43,967 nucleotides of DNA, from positions 1 to 43,967 of the forward strand of contig JANQMC010000049.1 of assembly GCA_028280305.1 (NCBI GenBank), in the 5' to 3' direction. The DNA comes from Pelagibius sp. (GTDB taxonomy: Bacteria > Pseudomonadota > Alphaproteobacteria > Kiloniellales > Kiloniellaceae). The translations under genes were made by a program, and so were the position numbers. Position 1 is the first letter of the stretch. The number at the start of each line of letters is the position of its first letter. This document shows positions 16,261 through 24,745 of this stretch, piece by piece. The notes under the pieces were generated by a model, which was given only the letters and a program-made list of their open reading frames with translations, was not told the DNA's origin and ran no database searches.

Positions 16261-16662
16261 TAAGGACGCCCCGCCATTGTGCGGGGCGTTTCCATCTGTC
16301 TAGCAGGGATTTTGGACCAAAGGCCGATCAGGCACAAGACCTAGAATCGGGCAAACCTATCCTGTTGTTAAATATAGATTTTGATTTCTATATCTTGTGT
16401 TTCTGTTTTTGTTCCATCCTCGCCACACTCTTTTTTTATACTTCAACCCCGGCCTTCACCGTACGCTCGATGATTGCTGGCTTAGGTCTTGTAGGGGCTA
16501 AGCAGCCAATTCCGCTTGGCCGGGCCTGGGCCAGCCGCAGGAATCGCCTTGCCGGCGGAAAGCCGCTAAACTTCGATCCGGTTATCAGAGTAAAAGGCGG
16601 GGAACGCGCGTGCTCCAGACAGAGGGACCCTGGCGCCGTTTGATCCTGCCCCCGGGGCGGTC
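16261..16662. other. AT-rich gap between the tRNA-like gene and the HTH gene
   Basis: No gene is supported here. It holds a strong 9-bp hairpin (ACGCCCCGC/GCGGGGCGT, 16266-16289, loop CATTGT, followed by TTT on the plus strand) directly 5' of the tRNA-like gene. It also holds an AT-rich inverted repeat ATATAGA/TCTATAT (16372-16393, 8-base loop) and a T-run near 16430. These may include the promoter of the tRNA-like gene, but I cannot assign one with confidence. Confidence 0.6.
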
Positions 16663-17085
16663 ATGACCCCCTTCGGGGAGAAGCTGCGCGCCATCCGCAG
16701 CGCCCGCAAGCTGGCGCTGAAGGACATGGCGGCGGGCTTGCAGGTCTCTCCGGCCTATCTCTCGGCCATGGAGCACGGCCGCCGCGGCAAGCCGAGCCGG
16801 CGTTTCGTGCACCGGGTCTGCCAGTACCTCGGCATCATCTGGGACGAGGCGGAGGAGTTGCAGAACCTCGCCGATCTCTCTCACCCCCGCGTCACCGTCG
16901 ACACTGCCGGGCTCGACCCCAAGGCGACCCTGGCGGCCAACCTGCTGGCGGAAAACATCGCCGCGATGGACGCGGCGGCCCTCGACCGGCTGCTGGCGCT
17001 GGTCGACCCGAAAGCCCCAGAAAAAGCCGTCACGGAAGAAACCGTCCCGGACGAGGAAGAAGGCGAGACCGGACCACAGACGTGA
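16663..17085 (+). CDS. XRE-type helix-turn-helix protein
   Basis: A 140-residue protein with an N-terminal helix-turn-helix of the XRE/Cro-CI type (about residues 5-65: FGEKLRAIRSARKLALKDMAAGLQVSPAYLSAMEHGRRGKPS). An Ala/Leu-rich helical stretch (about 85-115) and an acidic tail follow. It is presumably a DNA-binding regulator; targets are unknown. Its stop overlaps the GTG start of the next gene (GTGA), so the two are translated together and probably act together. Ribosome binding before the ATG is weak. Confidence 0.8.
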   Translation: MTPFGEKLRAIRSARKLALKDMAAGLQVSPAYLSAMEHGRRGKPSRRFVHRVCQYLGIIWDEAEELQNLADLSHPRVTVDTAGLDPKATLAANLLAENIAAMDAAALDRLLALVDPKAPEKAVTEETVPDEEEGETGPQT

Positions 17086-17633
17086 CCCAGGATCCCCATC
17101 ACTCTCCGGCCCAGATCATCGCCGAGCTACCCCTGCGCGGGCTCTACGACTACTGGGCCGGCAAGCGCGGCGACCGCCGCTGGCCCAGCCGTGACGACAT
17201 CCTGCCGTCGGAAATCCCGGCCCTGCTGCCCTACATCGTGCTGGCCGATGTGCTGGCGGGCGACGCGTCGGAAGAGGGCGCGCAGTTCCGCCTGCGCCTG
17301 GTGGGCACGGACGTCGCTTTCGGTGTCGATCCGACCGGCCTCCTGCTGCACGAAGCGGTACCGGCGGGGGCCTACGGCGATCACATCACCGCCCTGTTCC
17401 GCCGCGGCGCCGCCGGGCCCGGTGCGCTCTACAGCCGCACCCGCTATGACTATGCGGATGTGACCGGTCCGCGCAGCATTGCGCGGCTGTTCATGCCGCT
17501 CTCCGGCGACGGCGAGACCATCGACAAGCTGATGGCCGGCCAGATGCGCGACCGCCAGATCCCCGCCGACCTCTCCGCCTGGCAGGCCAATCCCCCGGCC
17601 ATTGCCGAGGATGTGGAACTGCGGCTGCCTTGA
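17082..17633 (+). CDS. PAS-domain (PAS_5-like) protein
   Basis: A 183-residue protein resembling the alphaproteobacterial PAS_5 family (single PAS-like fold, function unknown). Typical features are YDYWAGKRGDRRWPSRDDILPSEIPALLPYIVLADVL near the N-terminus, RLRLVGTDVAFGVDPTG in the middle and IARLFMPLSGDGETIDKLMAGQ later. There is no kinase, cyclase or output domain. The GTG start at 17082 overlaps the HTH gene by four bases, which suggests a sensor/regulator pair, but ligand and target are unknown. It converges with hslU across a palindromic repeat. Confidence 0.75.
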   Translation: MTQDPHHSPAQIIAELPLRGLYDYWAGKRGDRRWPSRDDILPSEIPALLPYIVLADVLAGDASEEGAQFRLRLVGTDVAFGVDPTGLLLHEAVPAGAYGDHITALFRRGAAGPGALYSRTRYDYADVTGPRSIARLFMPLSGDGETIDKLMAGQMRDRQIPADLSAWQANPPAIAEDVELRLP

Positions 17634-17670
17634 AAAGCCTTTGCCCGGTGGGTGTCCCAGCCACTTTCCT

Positions 17671-17932
17671 GTCACCCTTGGGCTTGTCCCCCGATCGGAT
17701 CTGTATGGGGGTCCATTGCGCCGCCGCCGAGGCTTTTGCTAGAGCAGATCCGGGCTTGATGGAATCGCATTAGCGATCCATCCAACCCGATGAATCTGCT
17801 CTAACTGTTTGATGGCGATCGGATTCACATGTTTTGGCGCAACCACGAAGTGGTTCCGTCAAAACATGATCCGATCTAGGGGCGTTCGGGCTCGGCCCGA
17901 CCATGGATGCTCGGGACAAGCCCGAGCATGAC
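17671..17932. repeat. Palindromic intergenic repeat element with nested long palindromes
   Basis: A 262-bp element fills the gap between the PAS gene and hslU (convergent). Its ends are inverted copies: GTCACCCTTGGGCTTGTCCC at 17671-17690 and GGGACAAGCCCGAGCATGAC at 17913-17932 (17 of 20 match). The right end folds as a perfect 9-bp hairpin (17907-17929). Inside are two separate imperfect palindromes, 17741-17802 (outer arms AGAGCAGAT/ATCTGCTCT) and 17817-17876 (outer arms GATCGG/CCGATC, inner CATGTTTTG/CAAAACATG). A shorter relative lies at 30464-30572. It resembles the REP/MITE-like palindromes scattered through alphaproteobacterial genomes; there is no coding capacity. Confidence 0.75.
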
Positions 17933-17961
17933 CATCACTTATTCTGCGCCACCTGAAGTCT

Positions 17962-19287
17962 CTAGAGAATGAACTTCGAGAGGTCGGCGTTCTTCGACAG
18001 TTCGCCGACGCGCTGCTGCACAAGCTCCGCGTCGATGGTGACGGTCTCGCCGCCGCGGTCGGTGGCGGTGAAGGAGATTTCTTCCAGCAGCTTTTCCAAG
18101 ACCGTGTGCAGCCGCCGGGCGCCGATGTTTTCCACCGAAGAATTGATCTCGGCGGAGAGGTCGGCCAGGGCGTCGATGGACTCCTCGGTGAAATCCAGGG
18201 TCACGTCCTCGGTATCCATCAGCGCCTTGTACTGACGGATCAGGCTGTTCTCCGGCTCCGTCAGGATACGCTTGAAGTCGTCGCGGGTGAGCGCGTCCAG
18301 CTCAACGCGGATCGGCAGACGGCCCTGCAGCTCGGCCAGCATGTCCGAGGGCTTGGCCATGTGAAAAGCGCCGGAGGCGACGAAGAGCACATGGTCGGTG
18401 CGCACCGTGCCGTGCTTGGTGGCGACCGTGGTGCCCTCGATCAGCGGCAGCAGGTCGCGCTGCACGCCTTCGCGGGAGACGTCGGCCCCGGCGCGGTCGG
18501 AGCGGGCGGTAATCTTGTCGATCTCGTCCAGGAAGACGATGCCGTTCTGCTCCACCGCGGCGATGGCGCTGGAAACGACGGTTTCCTCGTCAAGCAGCTT
18601 GTCGCCCTCTTCGGCCACCAGAACCTCGTAGGATTCCGCAACCTTCATGCGGCGCTGCTTGCTGCGCCCGCCCATCGCCTTGCCGAAGATGTCGCCGAGG
18701 TTCAGCATCCCCATGGAGGCGCCGGGCATGCCGGGAATCTCCATGGTCGGCAACTGCATGCCGGCGCTGTCCTGTACCTCGATCTCGATCTCGCGGTCGT
18801 CCAGTTCGCCCTGGCGCAGCATGCGGCGGAACTTCTGGCGCGTGTCGGCGCTGGAGCCGGCGCCGACCAGGGCGTCCAGCACCCGCTCCTCGGCGTTCAG
18901 CTCGGCCTGGGCCTTGACCTCCAGGCGCAGACGCTCGCGGGTCATGTGGATCGCCACTTCCACCAGGTCGCGGATGATTTGTTCGACATCGCGACCGACG
19001 TAGCCGACCTCGGTGAACTTGGTGGCCTCGACCTTCAGGAAGGGGGCCTGGGCGAGCTTGGCCAGGCGGCGGGCGATCTCGGTCTTGCCGACACCGGTCG
19101 GCCCGATCATCAGGATGTTCTTGGGCAGAACCTCCTCGCGCAGCTCTTCGGGCAGCTGCTGGCGGCGCCAGCGGTTGCGCAGGGCGATGGCGACGGCGCG
19201 CTTGGCATCGTTCTGGCCGACGATGAAACGGTCGAGTTCCGAGACGATTTCCCGGGGGGTAAAAAAAGCAGAGTTACTGTCGGTCAT
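17962..19287 (-). CDS. hslU: ATP-dependent protease ATPase subunit HslU
   Basis: HslU is the hexameric AAA+ unfoldase of the HslUV (ClpYQ) protease. The 441-residue protein begins [25 protein letters not shown]. It has Walker A GPTGVGKT (62-69), Walker [12 protein letters not shown], the intermediate I-domain between them, the sensor arginine region and the C-terminal [11 protein letters not shown] tail, which inserts into HslV to activate it. I chose ATG 19287, preceded by AGGAAA, over a GTG at 19305 that would overlap the hslV stop. It lies 14 bases downstream of hslV in one operon. Confidence 0.97.
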   Translation of the reverse strand: MTDSNSAFFTPREIVSELDRFIVGQNDAKRAVAIALRNRWRRQQLPEELREEVLPKNILMIGPTGVGKTEIARRLAKLAQAPFLKVEATKFTEVGYVGRDVEQIIRDLVEVAIHMTRERLRLEVKAQAELNAEERVLDALVGAGSSADTRQKFRRMLRQGELDDREIEIEVQDSAGMQLPTMEIPGMPGASMGMLNLGDIFGKAMGGRSKQRRMKVAESYEVLVAEEGDKLLDEETVVSSAIAAVEQNGIVFLDEIDKITARSDRAGADVSREGVQRDLLPLIEGTTVATKHGTVRTDHVLFVASGAFHMAKPSDMLAELQGRLPIRVELDALTRDDFKRILTEPENSLIRQYKALMDTEDVTLDFTEESIDALADLSAEINSSVENIGARRLHTVLEKLLEEISFTATDRGGETVTIDAELVQQRVGELSKNADLSKFIL

Positions 19288-19301
19288 GGAATTTCCTGCG
19301 C

Positions 19302-19916
19302 TCACTCGGCGCTTTTGCTTGGGCTTTTGCCCGGGCTCTTGGGTGCGCGGTTGGGCAGGCTTTCGATAATGATGTTGTCGTTGGTGTAGATGCAGATGTC
19401 GGCGGCGATGCCCATGGCCTTGCTGGCGATGGTCTCGGCCTCCAGGCCGTCGATGTCGTAGAGCGCGCGGGCGGCGGAGAGGGCGAAGGAGCCGCCGGAG
19501 CCGATGCCGATCAGGCCGTCTTCGGGCTCCAGCACGTCGCCGGTGCCGGTCAGCACCAGGGAGGTGCTGGCATCGGCCACCGCCATCATTGCTTCCAGGC
19601 GGCGCAGGTAGCGGTCGGTGCGCCAGTCCTTGGCCAGTTCGACGCAGGCCCGGGTGAGCTGGCCGGGATAGGTCTCCAGCTTGGCTTCCAGACGCTCGAA
19701 GAGGGTGAAGGCATCGGCCGTCGCCCCGGCGAAGCCGGCGATCACGTCATCTTTGCCCAGGCGGCGCACCTTGCGGGCATTGGATTTCATCACCGTGTTG
19801 CCGAAGCTGACCTGGCCGTCGCCGGCGACCACCACCTTGTCGCCCTTGCGGACGGACAGGATCGTGGTCCCGTGCCAGATCGGGGATTGATTTGCTGTGG
19901 GTTGATTGTCGGGCAT
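19302..19916 (-). CDS. hslV: ATP-dependent protease peptidase subunit HslV
   Basis: HslV is the N-terminal-threonine peptidase of the HslUV protease. The 204-residue precursor has a 16-residue propeptide ending in WHG, so mature HslV starts at Thr17 (TTILSVRKG), the nucleophile. [29 protein letters not shown] and [16 protein letters not shown] are family motifs. The C-terminal tail past residue 190 ([11 protein letters not shown]) is an extension. An in-frame TGA lies directly upstream of the ATG, so the start is fixed. A sigma32-like promoter ends only about 8 bases before the ATG. Confidence 0.97.
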   Translation of the reverse strand: MPDNQPTANQSPIWHGTTILSVRKGDKVVVAGDGQVSFGNTVMKSNARKVRRLGKDDVIAGFAGATADAFTLFERLEAKLETYPGQLTRACVELAKDWRTDRYLRRLEAMMAVADASTSLVLTGTGDVLEPEDGLIGIGSGGSFALSAARALYDIDGLEAETIASKAMGIAADICIYTNDNIIIESLPNRAPKSPGKSPSKSAE

Positions 19917-19924
19917 GGACTGTC

Positions 19925-19953
19925 AAATGGGCGAAAGCGCTCTCCGGGTCAAG
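19925..19953 (-). promoter_or_regulatory. Sigma32-type heat-shock promoter of hslVU
   Basis: On the minus strand CTTGACC (19947-19953), a 14-base spacer and GCCCATTT (19925-19932) closely match the sigma32 consensus CTTGAAA-N11..16-CCCCATNT. Transcription would start about 7 bases after the -10, practically at the hslV ATG (19916), so the mRNA would have almost no leader. Confidence 0.65.
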
Positions 19954-20087
19954 CCGGATTTCGGCGCTCTCTTCACCCGGCGGCGGCGAATCAAGGGTTC
20001 TGGCATAACCCGGACCTTCCTGATACAAGGGCGCCTTCGTTCCGGAAATGAACACCAAGGGGCCCTGCGGCAGCGGGGTGAAACGAT

Positions 20088-20675
20088 ATGCGCCGGGCAA
20101 CAGTCGAGCGAAGCACAGCGGAAACCAGGATCAGCGCCACGGTGAACCTGGATGGCAACGGGGTCTATGAGGTCTCCACCGGGATCGGCTTCCTGGACCA
20201 TATGCTGGAACAGCTGTCGCGCCACAGCCTCATCGACATCACCCTCACGGCCGAGGGCGACCTGCATATCGACGGCCACCACACGACCGAGGACAGCGGC
20301 ATCGTGCTGGGACAGGCGGTTTCCCAGGCTTTGGGGGAGCGCAAAGGCATCTGGCGCTACGGATCGGCATTAATTCCCATGGACGAGACCCTCAGCCGGG
20401 TGGCGCTCGACGCCTCCAACCGACCCTATCTCATCTGGAAGGTGGACTTCGACCGCGACAAGCTGGGCACCATGGACACCGAGCTGTTCAAGGAATGGTT
20501 CCAGGCCTTTGCCCAGAACGCGGGGCTCACCCTGCACGTCGAGAACCTCTACGGCACCAACAACCACCATATCGTCGAGTCCTGCTTCAAGGCCCTGGCG
20601 CGGGCCCTGCGCGAGGCGATCCAGATCGATCCGCGCAAGGCCGACGCCGTTCCCTCGACCAAGGGAAGCCTCTAA
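20088..20675 (+). CDS. hisB: Imidazoleglycerol-phosphate dehydratase
   Basis: HisB dehydrates imidazole glycerol phosphate to imidazole acetol phosphate in histidine synthesis. The 195-residue single-domain enzyme (no fused phosphatase, unlike E. coli) has the metal-binding motifs [35 protein letters not shown] and the repeat [21 protein letters not shown]. Length is standard. The ATG at 20088 follows GGGGTGAAACGAT. It heads the hisB-hisH-GNAT-hisA-hisF-hisE group and diverges from hslV across 171 bp. Confidence 0.97.
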   Translation: MRRATVERSTAETRISATVNLDGNGVYEVSTGIGFLDHMLEQLSRHSLIDITLTAEGDLHIDGHHTTEDSGIVLGQAVSQALGERKGIWRYGSALIPMDETLSRVALDASNRPYLIWKVDFDRDKLGTMDTELFKEWFQAFAQNAGLTLHVENLYGTNNHHIVESCFKALARALREAIQIDPRKADAVPSTKGSL

Positions 20676-20736
20676 CCGGCCGCCGTAACGGATTGCCGCC
20701 TGGCCGCATCAGGGCCCGGCGTACTTGGGGAGCACA

Positions 20737-21390
20737 ATGACCGTCGCGATCATCGACTATGGCTCGGGCAACCTGCGCTCGGCCGCCAAGTCCCTGGAAC
20801 GCGCCGCCAAAGAGGCCGGCGGCGGTCCGGTGCGGGTGACCGACGATCCCGCCGTGGTGCGCGATGCCGACCGGGTGGTGCTGCCCGGTGTCGGGGCCTT
20901 CGGCGACTGCCGGGCCGGGCTTCACGCCCTGCCGGGCATGGTCGAGGCGCTGATCGACTTCGTCGAGACCCGCCAGCGGCCCTTTCTCGGCATCTGCGTG
21001 GGGATGCAGCTGATGGCCAGCCGCGGCCTGGAACACGGCAGCCACGCCGGGTTCGGCTGGATTCCCGGCGATGTGGTGGCGCTGGAGCCCGGCGCCGACA
21101 GCGGATCCGGCGCGCTTAAGGTGCCTCACATGGGCTGGAACCTGTTGCGGATGGAGGCGGTTGACCATCCTGTGCTGGCGGAGTTGCCGCAGCCTTCCTA
21201 TGTCTATTTCGTCCATAGTTTTCATCTGCGTCCGGCCGACCCGGCGCACCTGCTCGCCAGCGTCGACTACGGCGAGCGGGTGACGGCGATCGTTGGGCGC
21301 GACAATCTTATTGGAACCCAGTTTCATCCGGAGAAAAGCCAGGCGGCGGGTCTTCGGTTTCTGGGAAATTTCTTGAGGTGGTGTCCATGA
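20737..21390 (+). CDS. hisH: Imidazole glycerol phosphate synthase, glutaminase subunit
   Basis: HisH releases ammonia from glutamine and channels it to HisF. The 217-residue class I amidotransferase starts [15 protein letters not shown]. It has the nucleophile Cys87 in [11 protein letters not shown] and the catalytic pair His197 and Glu199 in [10 protein letters not shown] chose ATG 20737, which has GGGGAG upstream, rather than a TTG at 20725. Its stop overlaps the next gene by four bases (ATGA). Confidence 0.96.
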   Translation: MTVAIIDYGSGNLRSAAKSLERAAKEAGGGPVRVTDDPAVVRDADRVVLPGVGAFGDCRAGLHALPGMVEALIDFVETRQRPFLGICVGMQLMASRGLEHGSHAGFGWIPGDVVALEPGADSGSGALKVPHMGWNLLRMEAVDHPVLAELPQPSYVYFVHSFHLRPADPAHLLASVDYGERVTAIVGRDNLIGTQFHPEKSQAAGLRFLGNFLRWCP

Positions 21391-21950
21391 CGGTCAGCGA
21401 CGGCAAGGTAACGATTTCCATGGACCGGCTGACCGGTTTTCACGGGCCCGATCTGCACGATCTCTGCGACGCCGCCGAGGCGGCGATCCGCGATGGCGGC
21501 GGCTTCGGCTGGCTGAGCCCGCCGCCGCGCCAGACCATGGAAACCTACTGGCAGGGCGTGCTTCTGGTGCCGGAGCGCGAGCTCTTCGTCGGCCGCCTGG
21601 ACAACACCATCGCCGGTTCCGCCCAGCTCGTGCGTCCGCCGCGCAACAACGAGGCGCAGAGCCTGACCGGCCAGCTCACCACCTTTTTCGTCGCCCCCTG
21701 GGCGCGCGGCCACGGTCTCGCCGCCGGGCTGGTGAGCCAGGTCGAAGAGGCCGCCCGGCAGAATGGCCTCAGGGTTCTCAATCTCGACATCCGCGAAACC
21801 CAGGCCCGCGCCATCGAGGTGGTGGAACAGTCGGGCTACGTGCGCTGGGGCACCCACCCGCATTACGCCTGGGTGGACGGCCGCTGGGTGACGGGCTTCT
21901 ATTACTTCAAGGATCTGATCGGCAACGGCGCCCTGCCGCAAGGCGACTGA
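21387..21950 (+). CDS. GNAT-family N-acetyltransferase inside the his operon
   Basis: A 187-residue acetyltransferase of the GNAT fold. The acetyl-CoA motif is in [39 protein letters not shown] (about residues 92-130), followed by [29 protein letters not shown], typical of motif B. The substrate is unknown. It is translationally coupled to hisH (ATGA overlap) and sits before hisA. That suggests co-expression with histidine synthesis, although it is not a known step of that pathway. Confidence 0.85.
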   Translation: MTVSDGKVTISMDRLTGFHGPDLHDLCDAAEAAIRDGGGFGWLSPPPRQTMETYWQGVLLVPERELFVGRLDNTIAGSAQLVRPPRNNEAQSLTGQLTTFFVAPWARGHGLAAGLVSQVEEAARQNGLRVLNLDIRETQARAIEVVEQSGYVRWGTHPHYAWVDGRWVTGFYYFKDLIGNGALPQGD

Positions 21951-21985
21951 CGTGTTTGCGCCTCGCGTTTCGGCACCGGCCGGCG

Positions 21986-22015
21986 CCGCTTCTTAAAGGG
22001 CCGCTTCTTAAAGGG
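21986..22015 (+). repeat. 15-bp tandem duplication upstream of hisA
   Basis: CCGCTTCTTAAAGGG occurs twice in direct succession, followed by a short AAAGGG-C-CCCTTT palindrome, 25 bases before the hisA start. It looks like a recent slippage duplication. A role in hisA expression is not shown. Confidence 0.8.
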
Positions 22016-22039
22016 CCCCTTTTTATAAGGTAAGACTCC

Positions 22040-22765
22040 ATGATCCTGTTTCCCGCCATCGACCTGAAGGACGGCAAGGCCGTGCGCCTGCTGCGCGGCG
22101 AGATGGACTCGGCGACGGTGTTCAACGAAAGCCCTGCCGACCAGGCCCGCGCCTTTGCCGGGCAGGGCTTCGAATGGCTGCATCTGGTCGACCTCAACGG
22201 TGCTTTCGAGGGGCGGCCGGTGAACGCCGCGGCGGTCGAGGCGATCCTGGCGGCGGTCGATCTGCCGGTCCAGCTTGGCGGCGGCATTCGTGACCTGGTG
22301 ACCATCGAACGCTGGCTCGACCTCGGCGTGCGGCGGGTGATCCTGGGCACCGTGGCGGTGAAGAATCCCGATCTGGTGCGTGACGCCTGCCGGCGCTTCC
22401 CTGGCCAAGTGGTCCTCGGCATCGACGCCCGCGGCGGGCGCGTGGCGGTCGAGGGCTGGGCCGAGGTCAGCGAGATCACCGCGATCGAGCTTGCCCAACG
22501 CTTCGAAGACGCCGGTGCGGCGGCCATCGTCTATACCGATATCGACCGCGACGGCGCGCTTCAGGGTGCCAACGTGGCCGCGACCCGGGCCCTGGCCGAA
22601 GCGGTGGCGACGCCGGTGATCGCTTCCGGCGGGGTGGCTTCGCTGGATGACATCGCCGCCTTTCATGCCATCGCCGACAGCGGCATCGAGGGCGTGATCT
22701 CCGGCCGGGCGCTTTATGACGGGCGCATCGATCCCGCCTCCGCCCTGGCCCTGCTGGCGGCCTGA
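22040..22765 (+). CDS. hisA: Phosphoribosylformimino-5-aminoimidazole carboxamide ribotide isomerase
   Basis: HisA performs the Amadori rearrangement of ProFAR to PRFAR. The 241-residue TIM barrel starts [20 protein letters not shown], with the first catalytic aspartate at Asp8, and has [37 protein letters not shown] (second aspartate region), [13 protein letters not shown] and [12 protein letters not shown], the phosphate-binding loops shared with HisF. It lies 14 bases upstream of hisF. Confidence 0.97.
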   Translation: MILFPAIDLKDGKAVRLLRGEMDSATVFNESPADQARAFAGQGFEWLHLVDLNGAFEGRPVNAAAVEAILAAVDLPVQLGGGIRDLVTIERWLDLGVRRVILGTVAVKNPDLVRDACRRFPGQVVLGIDARGGRVAVEGWAEVSEITAIELAQRFEDAGAAAIVYTDIDRDGALQGANVAATRALAEAVATPVIASGGVASLDDIAAFHAIADSGIEGVISGRALYDGRIDPASALALLAA

Positions 22766-22779
22766 AGGGAAGCTATGCG

Positions 22780-23559
22780 ATGCTGACAACGCGCATCATA
22801 CCCTGCCTGGACGTAAAGGACGGGCGCGTCGTCAAGGGCGTGAACTTCGTCGACCTGCGCGACGCCGGCGACCCGGTGGAACAGGCCAAGGTCTACGATG
22901 CCGCCGGGGCCGACGAGCTCTGTTTCCTCGACATCACCGCCAGCCATGAGAAGCGCGGCATCCTGCTGGATGTCGTGCGCCGCACCGCTGAGGAATGCTT
23001 CATGCCGCTCACCGTCGGCGGCGGCGTCAGGACCTTGGAGGATATCCGCCAGCTCTTGCTCGCCGGCGCCGACAAGGTGTCGATCAACACGGCGGCGGTC
23101 GAGAACCCGGACTTCGTGCGCCAGGCGGCGGAAAAGTTCGGCAGCCAGTGCATTGTGGTCGCGGTGGATGCCAAGTCTGTTGCTGGAGATGCTGACGGCG
23201 ACGCGCGCTTCGAGATTTTCACCCACGGCGGCCGCAAGGCCACCGGTCTTGATGCCGTCGACTGGTCGGTCAGGCTCTGCGAACTCGGCGCCGGCGAGAT
23301 CCTGCTGACCTCGATGGACCGCGACGGCACCAAGCAGGGTTACAACCTGCCCCTCACCCGCGCCATCGCCGATGCGGTGCCGGTGCCGGTCATCGCCTCC
23401 GGCGGGGTCGGCAGCCTGGACCACCTCGCCGCCGGGGTGCTGGAAGGCCATGCCTCGGCGGTGCTGGCCGCCTCCATCTTTCACTTCGGCACCTATTCCA
23501 TTGCCGAAGCCAAAGCGGCAATGGCGGCTGCCGGCGTGGCCGTAAGACCGGTTTCCTAA
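22780..23559 (+). CDS. hisF: Imidazole glycerol phosphate synthase, cyclase subunit
   Basis: HisF uses ammonia from HisH to turn PRFAR into imidazole glycerol phosphate and AICAR. The 259-residue TIM barrel starts [23 protein letters not shown] with catalytic Asp11 and has [39 protein letters not shown] with the second aspartate near residue 130, and [13 protein letters not shown] and [13 protein letters not shown]. Length and motifs are standard. A 146-bp gap with DnaA-box-like repeats separates it from hisE. Confidence 0.98.
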   Translation: MLTTRIIPCLDVKDGRVVKGVNFVDLRDAGDPVEQAKVYDAAGADELCFLDITASHEKRGILLDVVRRTAEECFMPLTVGGGVRTLEDIRQLLLAGADKVSINTAAVENPDFVRQAAEKFGSQCIVVAVDAKSVAGDADGDARFEIFTHGGRKATGLDAVDWSVRLCELGAGEILLTSMDRDGTKQGYNLPLTRAIADAVPVPVIASGGVGSLDHLAAGVLEGHASAVLAASIFHFGTYSIAEAKAAMAAAGVAVRPVS

Positions 23560-23597
23560 TCCCTTTCGTGGGTGCCGGCCGGGCCGCGGTGCGGCTG

Positions 23598-23628
23598 TTA
23601 TCCACGCTGTTTCCACCTGATATCCACC
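23598..23628 (+). promoter_or_regulatory. Three phased DnaA-box-like repeats upstream of hisE
   Basis: TTATCCACG (23598-23606, one mismatch to TTATCCACA), a weaker middle copy whose TCCAC is at 23612-23616, and ATATCCACC (23620-23628, two mismatches). Their TCCAC cores start at 23601, 23612 and 23623, exactly 11 bp apart, so they lie on the same helix face. They could be DnaA sites or the sites of another regulator. Confidence 0.4.
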
Positions 23629-23705
23629 GGCAGACCGCGTGACAGGTCCCCGAATACCTGTTACGCCTCCAACCATGATATTTCGTGTAGCAAGGCATTG
23701 ATCTC

Positions 23706-24044
23706 ATGAAGCAGGACGTTCCCAATGGCTGCGTGCTTGAACAACTCTATAAGGTGATTGAAGACCGCCGCGGCGAAGACCCGGAAAGCTCCCACACCGC
23801 CAAGCTGTTCGACCGTGGCATCGACAAGATCGCCCAGAAGGTCGGCGAAGAGGCGACGGAGACCGTGATCGAAGCCGTGCGCGAGCGTCGCGAAGGCGTC
23901 ATCGACGAGTCGGCCGATCTTCTCTATCACCTGCTGGTGCTTTGGGCTGCCAGCGGTGTGAAGCCCAAGCACGTCTGGGCAGCGCTGGAGGGCCGCAAGG
24001 GCATCTCCGGCATCGTCGAAAAGGCGTCGCGGGCGCATGGCTGA
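23706..24044 (+). CDS. hisE: Phosphoribosyl-ATP diphosphatase
   Basis: HisE hydrolyses phosphoribosyl-ATP to phosphoribosyl-AMP, the second step of histidine synthesis. The 112-residue all-helical MazG-like protein has the metal-binding pattern KVGEEATETVIEA (about residues 47-59) and DESADLLYHLLVLW (about 71-84). It is a free-standing HisE; a separate hisI is not in the window, nor are hisG and hisD. It follows hisF after 146 bp and may have its own promoter. Confidence 0.95.
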   Translation: MKQDVPNGCVLEQLYKVIEDRRGEDPESSHTAKLFDRGIDKIAQKVGEEATETVIEAVRERREGVIDESADLLYHLLVLWAASGVKPKHVWAALEGRKGISGIVEKASRAHG

Positions 24045-24087
24045 AACCATCCGCAGGCAAAAGGAAGATACAGTCCAGGGGGAAGAC

Positions 24088-24456
24088 ATGGCCTACGACG
24101 AGACCAACATCTTTGCGAAAATCCTGCGCGGTGAGATTCCCTGTGACAAGGTCTACGAAGACGATCACGTTCTCGCCTTTCGGGACATCCAGCCGCAGAC
24201 CAAAGTTCACGTCCTGGTCATTCCCAAGGGCGCCTATGTCTCCTTCGCCGATTTCTCCGCACAGGCCTCCGAGGCCGAGATCACCGGCTTCTTCCGCGCC
24301 GCCGGCAAGATCGCCAGGGATCTCGGCATCGAAGGCGACGGTTACCGTGTTCTCGCCAACACCGGCGCCCATGGCCACCAGGAAGTGCCGCACTTCCACC
24401 TCCACCTCTTCGGCGGCCAGCCCCTCGGCCGCATGATCCGCCCGCCGCAGGGTTGA
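24088..24456 (+). CDS. HIT-family (histidine triad) nucleotide hydrolase
   Basis: A 122-residue HINT-like protein that hydrolyses nucleoside phosphoramidates or related AMP derivatives. It starts MAYDETNIFAKILRGEIPCDKVYEDDHVLAFRD and has the histidine triad HGHQEVPHFHLHLFGG near the C-terminus. I chose ATG 24088, which follows GGGGGAAG, over an upstream ATG at 24037 that overlaps hisE. hisE-HIT adjacency is common in alphaproteobacteria. A palindromic repeat directly downstream could act as terminator. Confidence 0.92.
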   Translation: MAYDETNIFAKILRGEIPCDKVYEDDHVLAFRDIQPQTKVHVLVIPKGAYVSFADFSAQASEAEITGFFRAAGKIARDLGIEGDGYRVLANTGAHGHQEVPHFHLHLFGGQPLGRMIRPPQG

Positions 24457-24505
24457 CGGTGTTGATGTCCTGAAGCGGTTTAATTTCGCTGCTGACTCCG
24501 TAAAC

Positions 24506-24628
24506 AAAGCCCCCTCACCCTCCCGCTATCGCGGGCCCCTCCCTCTCCCACTAGGGGAGAGGGTTGTATCGCACCTCTTTTGGTTCCCCCTCTCCCCATG
24601 TGGGAGAGGGTCGGGGTGAGGGGGCTTT
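24506..24628 (+). repeat. Dispersed inverted-repeat element, copy A
   Basis: A 123-bp element with perfect 15-bp terminal inverted repeats (AAAGCCCCCTCACCC at 24506-24520, GGGTGAGGGGGCTTT at 24614-24628) and internal CTCTCCC/GGGAGAG hairpins. It ends in GGGGGCTTTTT, which could terminate the HIT gene transcript. It is the opposite orientation to copies B and C. It has no coding capacity; similar CCTCTCCC repeats are scattered through many proteobacterial genomes. Confidence 0.8.
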
Positions 24629-24745
24629 TTGATCCTTCTCCCAAACATGTTCTGCATCCATACTTCGATCACCACCGAGGCGTTTTGGCTGAAAGCGGGC
24701 TGTCGCCGTCTTGTCCGGTTTCCACAAATCGCCTAGCATCGAAAT

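Noticed and set aside
16179..16643. A 154-codon plus-strand frame through the tRNA-like gene
   Set aside because: It crosses the tRNA-like gene and AT-rich spacer; there is no domain and no ribosome site.
18106..19389. A 427-codon open frame on the plus strand
   Set aside because: It is a mirror of hslU, which has complete AAA+ motifs on the other strand.
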